DNA of 64,000 bases, taken from Pseudoblastomonas marina. GTDB taxonomy: Bacteria > Pseudomonadota > Alphaproteobacteria > Sphingomonadales > Sphingomonadaceae. Shown here piece by piece: positions 1 to 7,560 of this stretch; the stretch's first letter is position 1, and the number at the start of each line of letters is the position of its first letter. Location of the stretch: contig NZ_BMID01000001.1 of the NCBI RefSeq assembly GCF_014641655.1, positions 2,260,427-2,324,426 on the forward strand, given 5' to 3'. The notes under the pieces were generated by a model that did no database searches, was not told the DNA's origin, and saw nothing but the letters and a program-made list of their open reading frames with translations. The position numbers and the translations under genes were made by a program.

Positions 1-354
1 GCACCACAATTGCATCGAGATCATGTCCTCCGGCTGGGCCCCCGGGTTGAAGTTGATCCCGCGCAGCGTCGCGACCAGCGTACCGCCTTCGCGGAATGCG
101 CGCGGTCGGGTGCGGTCGGAGACCAGCAGTTCCCAGGTCGGTTCGGGCAGGCGGAGACCGTCGCGCAACCACTCGGTCACGCCCGCGCGATTGCGACACA
201 GGTGGACCCACATGATCTCGCCCGGGGCGGCGGGCTTCCAGTCCCGCGCTTCGTCCCAGCCGATCACTCGCGCCCCGCCCTCGCCGTCGAGGACGCGTCC
301 GAACAGCAGCGGGCCATCGGCATCGTCTTCGCGGGCGGCTTCGTTGTCGGTCAC
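1..354 (-). CDS. CorA-family zinc transporter ZntB-like, N-terminal part (cut by window edge)
   Basis: Reverse-strand reading is open for 118 codons to base 1 without a stop, so the C-terminal part lies outside the window. The visible part carries GGARVIGWDEARDW, then TRPRAF and LRGINFNPGAQPEDM, which match the soluble N-terminal funnel domain of ZntB-like CorA-superfamily transporters. In that family the pore helices with the GxN signature are C-terminal and would be off the edge. I chose the GTG at 352-354 as start; a TTG slightly upstream is possible and no strong Shine-Dalgarno decides. The family moves divalent cations across the inner membrane. Metal preference cannot be judged here. 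Confidence 0.6.
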   Translation of the reverse strand, partial: MTDNEAAREDDADGPLLFGRVLDGEGGARVIGWDEARDWKPAAPGEIMWVHLCRNRAGVTEWLRDGLRLPEPTWELLVSDRTRPRAFREGGTLVATLRGINFNPGAQPEDMISMQLWC

Positions 355-483
355 CGACCCCGTCTCGCCCAAAGCTGCGGCGTTGGCAACGCGGTGCGGC
401 CTAAGCGCCACGAAAATTCAACCGTTAAGTGAAACGCAAAGGAACGGCTTGCCGCCACGGCTGGCCTGTAGGAAGATATCCAG

Positions 484-1782
484 ATGCAGAACAAGCCTTT
501 CATCGCTGCGCTCGGCCTATCGAGCGCGCTCGTTGCCACACCTGCCGTTGCAGGTGGATTCTACGTCCAGGAGCAGTCCGGAATCGAGGCCGGTCGCGCC
601 TATTCCGGCGAAGCTGCCGCCGCCGATAGCGGCGCGACGATCTTCTTCAACCCGGCGGGGATGACCGAACTCGAAGGCATCAATATCGAGGGCGGCGGGC
701 AATTGCTGTTCGTCACCGCGCAGCAGGACAACGCCGGATCGACGCGCACCGTGCCGGGCCTGGCGGGGACCGTTCCCGTTACCGGCAGCGACGGCGGCAA
801 TCCGTTCGCCCAGCCGATCCCGATCCCGAGCTTCTATGCCAGTGCACAGGTCAGCGACCGCGTGTGGGTCGGTGTCGGCGTCAACAGCCCGTTCGGCGTC
901 GCATCGGGCTACGAGGACGATTTCTTCGGCCGCTTCGATGCGGTGCAGGCCGACCTGCTGACCTTCAACGTCCAGCCGAGCGTCGCGGTCAAGCTGACCG
1001 AGAACCTCTCGCTCGGCGGCGGGATCGACATCCAGTATATCGACACCACGCTGGTCAACGCGCTGCCCAACCTCTCGCCGACCGCGCCCGACGGGCGCTT
1101 CGCGATCGAAGGCGACGATATCTCGTTCGGCTTCAATGTCGGCGCGCTGTTCAAGGCCGGCCCGCTGCGCTTCGGTGCACATTACCGTTCGCAGGTCGAC
1201 CACACGCTCGAAGGGCCGCTCGAGATCTCGGGCCTCGCCGGACCGCTCGCGCCGCAGAACGGCACGTTCGACGCGACCACGCCGATCACCATGCCCGATA
1301 TCGCCACGCTCTCGGTCGCGATCGACCCCGGCGGCAAGTGGCGCGGCTATGCTACCGCGCGCCATTACGACTGGAGCGATTTCGACCGGATCGACTTCAT
1401 CGCCCCCGGATTCCCACCGACCAGCAGCCCGCAGAACTACGAGGACACGATGTCGATCGCGGCGGGCGGCGAATATGACTTCTCCGACAAGCTCACGCTG
1501 CGCGCGGGCACGATGTGGGACGAAAGCCCGGTCGGCGACACTTTCCGCTCGACCCGCGTGCCCGATGGCGACCGGCTGTGGGCCAGCGCCGGTGCGACCT
1601 ATCGCCTGACCGATCACATGGCGGTGAACCTCGCCTACAGCCACGTCTTCGTCTCGAGCGAGCCGATCGCGCGTCAGACTGTGTTCTATCCCGGTACGCC
1701 GGCGCAGACGAGCGTGGTCACCCGCTCGAACAGCACCGGCGATGCAGACGTGCTCGCCTTCTCGCTATCGACGCGCTTCTAA
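484..1782 (+). CDS. FadL/OmpP1/TodX-family outer-membrane transport protein
   Basis: A 432-residue protein with a cleavable signal peptide (cleavage likely after AVA, about residue 23), leaving a mature start GGFYVQEQS. The stretch AGRAYSGEAA followed by FFNPAGMT is the family's N-terminal hatch signature, and the chain ends in a C-terminal Phe (STRF) typical of beta-barrel proteins. The family forms a 14-strand barrel that passes long-chain fatty acids or other hydrophobic compounds across the outer membrane. Substrate cannot be told. It stands alone, divergent from the ZntB-like gene, with about 130 bases between the two starts. Confidence 0.85.
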   Translation: MQNKPFIAALGLSSALVATPAVAGGFYVQEQSGIEAGRAYSGEAAAADSGATIFFNPAGMTELEGINIEGGGQLLFVTAQQDNAGSTRTVPGLAGTVPVTGSDGGNPFAQPIPIPSFYASAQVSDRVWVGVGVNSPFGVASGYEDDFFGRFDAVQADLLTFNVQPSVAVKLTENLSLGGGIDIQYIDTTLVNALPNLSPTAPDGRFAIEGDDISFGFNVGALFKAGPLRFGAHYRSQVDHTLEGPLEISGLAGPLAPQNGTFDATTPITMPDIATLSVAIDPGGKWRGYATARHYDWSDFDRIDFIAPGFPPTSSPQNYEDTMSIAAGGEYDFSDKLTLRAGTMWDESPVGDTFRSTRVPDGDRLWASAGATYRLTDHMAVNLAYSHVFVSSEPIARQTVFYPGTPAQTSVVTRSNSTGDADVLAFSLSTRF

Positions 1783-1948
1783 GGCGTTTTCCTAAGCGCG
1801 CCGGGCCTGTTATGCAGGGCCCATGTTCCCGCGTATCGCAATCGTGCAACATAGCGCCCATATGGGCGGCGCACAGCGCTGCGCGCGGTCGTCTTTTCTT
1901 TCCCCTGGACAGTGTAACACCCGGTCCATGCCCGTTAGGATTTGAGCC

Positions 1949-3094
1949 TTGAGCCTAGATTCCATCCGTCCCTGGCGCACGATCGAGCGCCGTCAATCCC
2001 GCCAGATCATGGTCGGCAGCGTGCCGGTCGGCGGCGATGCACCGATCACCGTGCAGACCATGACCAACACGCCGACCGAGGACGTCGCGGCGACGATCGA
2101 CCAGATCCGCCGCTGCGAGGAGGCGGGCGCGGACATCATCCGCGTGTCGTGCCCCACCGCCGAGGCGACCGAGCGCTTCGACGAGATCACCAGGGCCGCA
2201 GCGATCCCGATCGTTGCCGACATCCATTTCCATTACAAGCGCGCGCTCGAGGCCGCCGACAAGGGCGCGGCCTGCCTGCGCATCAACCCGGGCAATATCG
2301 GCAGCAGCGAACGCGTCGCCGAAGTCGTTCGCGCGGCCAAGGCGAACGGTTGCGCGATCCGCATCGGCGTGAACGCGGGCAGCCTCGAAAAAGACCTGCT
2401 CGAGAAATACGGCGAGCCCTGCCCCGAGGCGCTGATCGAAAGCGCGCTCGACCACATCAAGCTGCTGCAGGACCACGATTTCCACGACTACAAGGTGGCG
2501 GTGAAGGCCAGCGACGTGTTCCTCGCGGTGGCCGCCTACCACGGCCTCGCCGAAGCGGTCGACTGCCCCTTGCATCTCGGCATCACCGAGGCGGGCGGGC
2601 TGATCGGCGGGACGGTCAAGAGCTCGATCGGGATCGGCTCGCTGCTGTGGGCCGGGATCGGCGACACGATCCGCGTCTCGCTCTCCGCCGAACCCGAGGA
2701 AGAGGTCCGGGTCGGCTTCGAGATCCTCAAGGCACTTGGCCTGCGCACCCGCGGCGTGCGCGTCATTTCCTGCCCCTCCTGCGCACGGCAGGGCTTCGAC
2801 GTGATCCGCACCGTGCAGGCGCTCGAGGAGCGGCTCCAGCACATCAAGACCCCGATGAGCCTCTCGGTGCTCGGCTGCGTCGTCAACGGCCCGGGCGAAG
2901 CGCGCGAAACCGATATCGGCATCACCGGCGGCGGCAACGGCAAGCACATGGTCTACCTCTCGGGCGTGACCGACCACCACGTGAAATCGGGCGACATGCT
3001 CGATCACATCGTCGACCTCGTCGAACAGCGCGCGGCGATGATCGAGGACCAGATGAGCGATGCCGGCAATGCCGACGCGGTGGCGGCGGAGTGA
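1949..3094 (+). CDS. ispG: 4-hydroxy-3-methylbut-2-enyl-diphosphate synthase (IspG/GcpE)
   Basis: 381 residues. It catalyses the penultimate step of the non-mevalonate (MEP) isoprenoid pathway, reducing MEcPP to HMBPP with a [4Fe-4S] cluster. The N-terminal TIM-barrel is recognisable from VQTMTNT and the CLRINPGN stretch. The C-terminal iron-sulfur region has CPSCAR and [10 protein letters not shown], which supply the three cluster cysteines, plus the family Glu. Start is a TTG preceded by AGGA nine bases upstream; the first ATG in frame (2008) would remove conserved N-terminal sequence. Free-standing, with no visible operon partners. Confidence 0.95.
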   Translation: MSLDSIRPWRTIERRQSRQIMVGSVPVGGDAPITVQTMTNTPTEDVAATIDQIRRCEEAGADIIRVSCPTAEATERFDEITRAAAIPIVADIHFHYKRALEAADKGAACLRINPGNIGSSERVAEVVRAAKANGCAIRIGVNAGSLEKDLLEKYGEPCPEALIESALDHIKLLQDHDFHDYKVAVKASDVFLAVAAYHGLAEAVDCPLHLGITEAGGLIGGTVKSSIGIGSLLWAGIGDTIRVSLSAEPEEEVRVGFEILKALGLRTRGVRVISCPSCARQGFDVIRTVQALEERLQHIKTPMSLSVLGCVVNGPGEARETDIGITGGGNGKHMVYLSGVTDHHVKSGDMLDHIVDLVEQRAAMIEDQMSDAGNADAVAAE

Positions 3095-3110
3095 CCGAGC
3101 CCCGGCTCGC

Positions 3111-3169
3111 TTGACAGAAAGCGTCTGTGTCGAATGTTTACCCGGTCCGCCATGCTCGCGGCGGTAAAC
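3111..3169 (+). promoter_or_regulatory. Putative sigma-70 promoter and 5' hairpin before a small lipoprotein gene
   Basis: TTGACA at 3111-3116 is followed after 18 bases by TGTTTA (3135-3140), a fair housekeeping promoter. Immediately downstream is an inverted repeat, GTTTACC (3136-3142) with GGTAAAC (3163-3169). A second pairing, CCGCC (3147-3151) with GGCGG (3160-3164), lies inside it. The repeat ends right at the AGGAGG ribosome-binding site (3170-3175). It could be an operator or an RNA hairpin affecting translation; the sequence alone does not separate these. Confidence 0.35.
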
Positions 3170-3181
3170 AGGAGGACCCAG

Positions 3182-3532
3182 ATGAAGAAATCCATGATTG
3201 CGCTGGTCGTGTTCGGCGCCACGCTCGCCGGTTGCGGCTCGGGTATCGGGCAAGCGAAACAGGAAATGGCCGAAAGCTGTTTTTCTAGCGGCAACGGTCG
3301 ACTGACCGAAAGCGAATGCGCCTGCATGGCCGACAAGGCGTTCGAAACGCTCAACAGCGAGGAACGCGCTTTCATCGACAAGCTCTACTCGCTCGAGCGC
3401 GGCGTGCCCGACGCCGAGGCCGCCGAGCGACTCGGGATGGAACGCAGCGAGTTCAACCGCCTGTCGCGCGCCTATATGGGCAAGGTCCGCGACGGGGCGA
3501 TCGGCGCCGCCCGCCAATGCGTCGGCGCCTGA
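3182..3532 (+). CDS. Small putative lipoprotein of unknown function
   Basis: 116 residues. The N-terminus is a lipoprotein signal (hydrophobic core MIALVVFGATLAG, lipobox LAGC with the acylated Cys at 18). The mature part is hydrophilic, carries four more cysteines (SCF, ECAC and RQC near the end) and ends in a helix-rich acidic region. Start chosen at the ATG just after AGGAGG; an upstream GTG/ATG reading would place the signal peptide internally. I do not recognise a domain. Likely anchored in the inner or outer membrane facing the periplasm. Confidence 0.7.
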   Translation: MKKSMIALVVFGATLAGCGSGIGQAKQEMAESCFSSGNGRLTESECACMADKAFETLNSEERAFIDKLYSLERGVPDAEAAERLGMERSEFNRLSRAYMGKVRDGAIGAARQCVGA

Positions 3533-3648
3533 AGTCGCATCGGATGGCCGTGTTCGCGCCCGGCCTCCTTCGCCACGATCCATCGCAGCCGCGGATAATC
3601 GCATCGCATTCAGGCTTTGCTAAACCGCAAATGTGCTATGAAGGGGTT

Positions 3649-4356
3649 ATGGATCGACGCACACTGATCAAGTCAGGGCTCGCCTTCGGTGCCGTTGCGG
3701 CGCTTCCCGCGCGCCTTTCCGCCCAGGTTGCGACCCATTCGCCGCGCGATCGGCGCCTGTTCGAGATCGCCCGCCGGGGCATCGAGGAACACGGCGCACT
3801 GCTGTGGCACAAGGATGTCGTCGGGATCGCCGATTTCGGCCTGCATTCGGCCAATGAACGGCTGCATTTCGTCGATCTCGCGAACGAGCGCGTGCATTCC
3901 TACCTGTGCTCGCACGGCACGGGGTCGGACCCGCAGCACGATGGCTGGCTCAAAAACTTTTCGAATGTCGAGGGCTCGAATGCGACGAGCCGCGGGGCCT
4001 ATTTCACCCGTGGCTGGTACACCGGGCGCTACGGCGTCTCGATCCGGCTAGACGGGCTCGATGCGACCAATTCCAACGCGCTCGACCGAGCGATCGTGAT
4101 GCACCAGGCCACCTATGCCCGCGCCGAACATGTCGAGCGGTGGGGTCGGCTCGGCCGTTCGAACGGCTGTTTCGCAATGGACCCGAAGGATTTCGACGAG
4201 GCCAAGCTGCATCTCGCCGGCGGCAAGCTGCTGCTGGCCGACAGCTATGGCATCGCGCCCGACGGCGGCGAGATCATTCCGCCCTTCCAGCAGGCCGAAA
4301 TCCTCCAGCCCGATCCCCCGCGCGACGAACAGCGCACCAATCCGGGGATCTACTAG
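3649..4356 (+). CDS. Murein L,D-transpeptidase catalytic domain family protein (YkuD_2 type)
   Basis: 235 residues. Starts with a probable Tat signal (DRRTLIK, then hydrophobic to about residue 25). The remainder matches the YkuD_2-like family: GIADFGLHS, CSHGTGSDP, then MHQATYA and GRSNGCFAMDP, where the Cys of SNGC is the expected nucleophile. Such enzymes make 3-3 crosslinks or attach proteins to peptidoglycan in the periplasm. ATG at 3649 is preceded by AAGGGG; an ATG at 3631 is less likely because it would precede the signal. The stop overlaps the stop of the convergent L,D-transpeptidase gene within a single CTAG. Confidence 0.85.
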   Translation: MDRRTLIKSGLAFGAVAALPARLSAQVATHSPRDRRLFEIARRGIEEHGALLWHKDVVGIADFGLHSANERLHFVDLANERVHSYLCSHGTGSDPQHDGWLKNFSNVEGSNATSRGAYFTRGWYTGRYGVSIRLDGLDATNSNALDRAIVMHQATYARAEHVERWGRLGRSNGCFAMDPKDFDEAKLHLAGGKLLLADSYGIAPDGGEIIPPFQQAEILQPDPPRDEQRTNPGIY

Positions 4357-5705
4357 GCTCCGGGAGCTTCGATCGCGACCGCCTTCTCGCTGGTGACGCG
4401 CGCACGGTTGCCGACGCGCTCGGCGTCGAAGCTCGCGAGCACCGGCGCGTCGCGGTCGTAGATGTCGCCGAAGGTCTTCATCTTGCCGTCGACGTCGGTC
4501 CCCATCGTGAAATAGGTGATGTAGACCGGCCATTTCCGCTCCAGCGGGACCTTGGTGTACTTGCCCGACGCGGCGATCTCGACCGCCTCGTCGCGCGTCG
4601 CGCCCTTGCCGACGATCGCCATCGTGATCGCGAGTTCGTCGGCATGTTCGGTGCGGATGCAACCATGGCTGAGTGCGCGGTAATCTTGGGCAAACAGCGA
4701 TTTCGCCGGCGTATCGTGGATGAAGATTGCGTGCGGGTTGGGCATGTCGAGCTTCATCCGGCCGAGCGAATTGCCCGGACCGGGCTGCTGCACGACAGTC
4801 ACCCAGCCATTCTCCCCTCTGGTCGCGACATAGCCGTTGGCACGTGCCCAGGCAGGATTGTTCAGCACCTTCGCGCCAAGCCCTTCGCCTTTCACGATCG
4901 ATTGCGGCACCGTCCAGGTCGGGTTGAAGACCACGCCCTCGACCGTTTCGGCGAGCTGCGGGGTCGCGGTGCGGCCCGGCTTGCCCACGATGGTGCGGTA
5001 ATTGAACAGTACCTTGTCGCCCACGGTCACGCGCAGCTTGTATTCGGGGACATTGGTGAGGAGGTAGAATCGGCCCAGCTCTCGCGGGAGCCAACGCCAG
5101 CGATCCATGTTCGCCATGATCAGCTTACGCTTCTTCGTCTCGGTGGTCTTCGCCAGTTCGGCCTTGAGCGCAGCGTAGTCGCGATGCTCGGGCGCCAGCC
5201 CCACCAGCGCCCCGGCAATATCGCCGCTTGCAAGCGCCTGCTCCATCACGGTGAAGGTCGGCAGGCGATCGGCGTCGGGATCGACCACGAACCACTGGCG
5301 GCGCGCGTCCATCGGGGTGCGCCCGTCGCGCAGATCCTCGACCAGGTAGACGAAGATCCGGCTGGCGAGCGTATCGAGCGCTTCGCCTTCGCCCGCGTCG
5401 ATCGCGGCACGCAGCGCTTCGGGCTCGTAGTCGGCGGGTATCAGGCCCTCGGTCCCGATGTTCTCGACCGCGGCGAGGAGCGCCTCGGCGTGCTTGACCG
5501 ACCATTCACCGACCGGGTCGGGATCGGCCTCGGGCGGGATGTCCTGGACCACCGCCTGCGAGACTTCCTGTTCGACCGTCACCCGGTCGACCGCCATCGA
5601 ATCGGTCGAAATCTCGGTTTCCGCGTCGGCTTCCTGCGCGCCTGCGGCCAGCGGGGTCACCAACAGCGTCGCAGCGCCGAGCGAAAGAATGGTCCTGGTA
5701 TTCAT
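4353..5705 (-). CDS. L,D-transpeptidase family protein (YcbB/LdtD-like)
   Basis: 450 residues with a signal peptide ending near AAGAQ (about residue 24), an acidic linker, an N-terminal helical/peptidoglycan-binding-like region (YEPEALRAAI, DARRQWF) and a C-terminal YkuD catalytic domain. The catalytic motif is LSHGCIRTEHADEL, preceded by IFIHDTP, as in the large YcbB-type enzymes that form 3-3 crosslinks in the periplasm. Its 3' end meets the unrelated YkuD_2-type gene tail-to-tail in a shared CTAG. Upstream it is divergent from the DMT transporter gene. Confidence 0.88.
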   Translation of the reverse strand: MNTRTILSLGAATLLVTPLAAGAQEADAETEISTDSMAVDRVTVEQEVSQAVVQDIPPEADPDPVGEWSVKHAEALLAAVENIGTEGLIPADYEPEALRAAIDAGEGEALDTLASRIFVYLVEDLRDGRTPMDARRQWFVVDPDADRLPTFTVMEQALASGDIAGALVGLAPEHRDYAALKAELAKTTETKKRKLIMANMDRWRWLPRELGRFYLLTNVPEYKLRVTVGDKVLFNYRTIVGKPGRTATPQLAETVEGVVFNPTWTVPQSIVKGEGLGAKVLNNPAWARANGYVATRGENGWVTVVQQPGPGNSLGRMKLDMPNPHAIFIHDTPAKSLFAQDYRALSHGCIRTEHADELAITMAIVGKGATRDEAVEIAASGKYTKVPLERKWPVYITYFTMGTDVDGKMKTFGDIYDRDAPVLASFDAERVGNRARVTSEKAVAIEAPGA

Positions 5706-5827
5706 CTTGATCCCTGTCTTCGGCGGAATCTCCCGCCAACGTCGTGCGCTTATAGCATGTGGGTAGCTGTCGCGTAACTGAATCGCGGCGCTTGTCGCGC
5801 AGTCATTCGCCGCGCATGAGGCACGCC

Positions 5828-6715
5828 ATGCCGGACCGTCACCTTCACCTCATGCCCGTTCTTGCCGCGCTCGCCGGGGTCGCGTGCCTGTCGTTGATGG
5901 ACGCCTTCATGAAGGGCGCGGCGCTGGCGATCGGGGCCTATAGCGCGGCGGTGCTGCGTTACGGGATCGGCTTTGCCATCGCCGCGCCTGTGTGGCTTGC
6001 CGCAGGTGGGCGCTGGCCCGCGCGCAAGCCGCTGCGCTTCCACCTGATCCGCGGCGTGATCTCCGCCTTCATGGCGCTGACCTTCTTCTACGCGCTGACC
6101 AAGCTACCGATCGCCGAGACGATCGCGATCAGCTTTTTCGCGCCGATCCTCTCGCTCTATCTCGCCGCGCTGCTGCTCAAGGAGCAAATCCGGCGGGAGG
6201 CGATCTGGGCGGCATTGCTCGGCCTCGCCGGCACGCTGGTGATCGTGGGCGGGCGGATCGGCCGCGAGCGAATGACCGAGGATGCCGCGCTGGGCCTCGC
6301 CGCGATCACTTTCTCCGCCCTGCTCTACGCCTACAACCTCGTGCTCGGGCGGCAGCAGGCGCTGGTCGCCAAGCCGCTCGAAATTGCCACCTTCCATAGC
6401 GGGATCGGGGGGCTGGTGCTCGCCTTCGGTGCGCCGTGGTTTCTCATCCTGCCGGACGCGGCGGTAACCGGCGATCTCGCCGCTGCCGCGCTGCTGACCG
6501 TGGTCGGCGCCGCGGCGCTCGCATGGGGATATGCCCGCGAAGAGGCGCAAGTGCTGGTGCCGATGGAATATTCGGGTTTCCTGTGGGCGAGCCTGTTCGG
6601 ATGGCTGTTCTTTCGCGAGGCCGTCCCGCTGACGACGATATCCGGCGTGCTGCTGATCGTGGCGGGCTGCTGGATCGCCACCCGGCGCAAGCGGCCCGAG
6701 ATAGGCGCGATCTAG
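5828..6715 (+). CDS. DMT-superfamily transporter (EamA domains)
   Basis: About 295 residues with ten hydrophobic segments arranged as two EamA repeats, as in inner-membrane drug/metabolite exporters of the RhaT/S-adenosylmethionine transporter group. The second repeat contains VPMEYSGFLWASLFGW, a family-like motif. ATG at 5828 has AGG six bases upstream; an in-frame ATG at 5816 and a GTG at 5759 are alternatives. Substrate unknown. Divergent from the L,D-transpeptidase gene and followed by a small acidic gene after about 50 bases. Confidence 0.8.
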   Translation: MPDRHLHLMPVLAALAGVACLSLMDAFMKGAALAIGAYSAAVLRYGIGFAIAAPVWLAAGGRWPARKPLRFHLIRGVISAFMALTFFYALTKLPIAETIAISFFAPILSLYLAALLLKEQIRREAIWAALLGLAGTLVIVGGRIGRERMTEDAALGLAAITFSALLYAYNLVLGRQQALVAKPLEIATFHSGIGGLVLAFGAPWFLILPDAAVTGDLAAAALLTVVGAAALAWGYAREEAQVLVPMEYSGFLWASLFGWLFFREAVPLTTISGVLLIVAGCWIATRRKRPEIGAI

Positions 6716-6764
6716 GCGGAACTCGAACGGGCTGCGGTCGGTTGATGGGGCAAAGGAGATATCC

Positions 6765-7106
6765 ATGACCGACGGACCGAAGAGCCAGGAACAGCGCCAG
6801 GCCGGCCTAGCCCCCGAAACGCATAATGACGAGCAGGACGATCATCGCAGTCAGGCGCAGGAAGTGACCGAACAGGCCGAGACGTTAACCGAGGAAACGC
6901 GCTCGCCGACCGAAAGCGAGAAGGGGCCGAACAAATCGGGCCTCATGGGCGATTCGACCCAGGATACGATCGACCACATGCGCGACATGGAAAGTTCGGG
7001 TCGGGTCGACATGGACGCCTATCGGGGCGAACCGAACCACGACGACAATGTCGACAAGTTCGGCACGGACAAGAAGCCCGACGGGCTGCGCGGTGACGGG
7101 ACCTGA
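6765..7106 (+). CDS. Small very hydrophilic acidic protein, unknown function
   Basis: 113 residues, almost no hydrophobic stretch, rich in Asp, Glu, Gln and Thr (EQAETLTEETRSPTESEKG), probably disordered or heat-soluble. A strong AAGGAG lies seven bases before the ATG, which supports real translation. No domain recognised. Such small hydrophilic proteins are often stress-related in proteobacteria, but nothing here proves that. Confidence 0.6.
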   Translation: MTDGPKSQEQRQAGLAPETHNDEQDDHRSQAQEVTEQAETLTEETRSPTESEKGPNKSGLMGDSTQDTIDHMRDMESSGRVDMDAYRGEPNHDDNVDKFGTDKKPDGLRGDGT

Positions 7107-7136
7107 TCCGCGTCACGTCCTTTCCGGGGCTTCAGC

Positions 7137-7523
7137 CTACCACCACAAACCGACCGTGAGCACCGCGGCGCCGAACGCCACTCCGTAGGCCATGCCGCGA
7201 AAGTTGGGCGTCGAGATCGGCTCGAATTGGTGCGTGTCGAGCCGCGCGAGCGTATGGCAGGCGCGGCGCTGGGCGCTGATCGCCAGCCAGGCCCCGCCGA
7301 GGATGAAGGCGCTGGCGATCAGCTTGGGGACCCAGCTCGGATCCCACGCGCCGAATAGCGCGCGAAAGCCGAGCCCGATCCCGATCGCGGCGAAAGCGGT
7401 GCGCATCCACCCGGCGAAGGTTCGCTCCATCGCCATGATGTTGCGGTCTTCGGCAAGGTCGGTGCGCACCTCCGCCCAATGCGTGTTCTTGTCCTCGTCT
7501 GCGGGCGGATCGTCCTGTGCCAT
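7137..7523 (-). CDS. YidH/DUF202-family inner-membrane protein
   Basis: 128 residues with the DUF202 pattern: a soluble N-terminus ending in RNIMAMERTFAGWMRTAFAAIGIGL, followed by two further hydrophobic segments (LIASAFILGGAWLAIS and GVAFGAAVLTVGLWW). These are small three-helix membrane proteins of unknown function. ATG at 7523 preferred; a TTG two codons earlier is possible. It lies 37 bases downstream of mutS on the same strand and may be cotranscribed with it. Confidence 0.8.
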   Translation of the reverse strand: MAQDDPPADEDKNTHWAEVRTDLAEDRNIMAMERTFAGWMRTAFAAIGIGLGFRALFGAWDPSWVPKLIASAFILGGAWLAISAQRRACHTLARLDTHQFEPISTPNFRGMAYGVAFGAAVLTVGLWW

Positions 7524-7560
7524 CGGCAAACTCTAGCTCGCCCTTGGCGAAAGGCAAATC

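Noticed and set aside
1955-3604. 549-codon open frame antisense to ispG
   Set aside because: Open only because of high GC; ispG on the plus strand is unmistakable and this frame has no family features.
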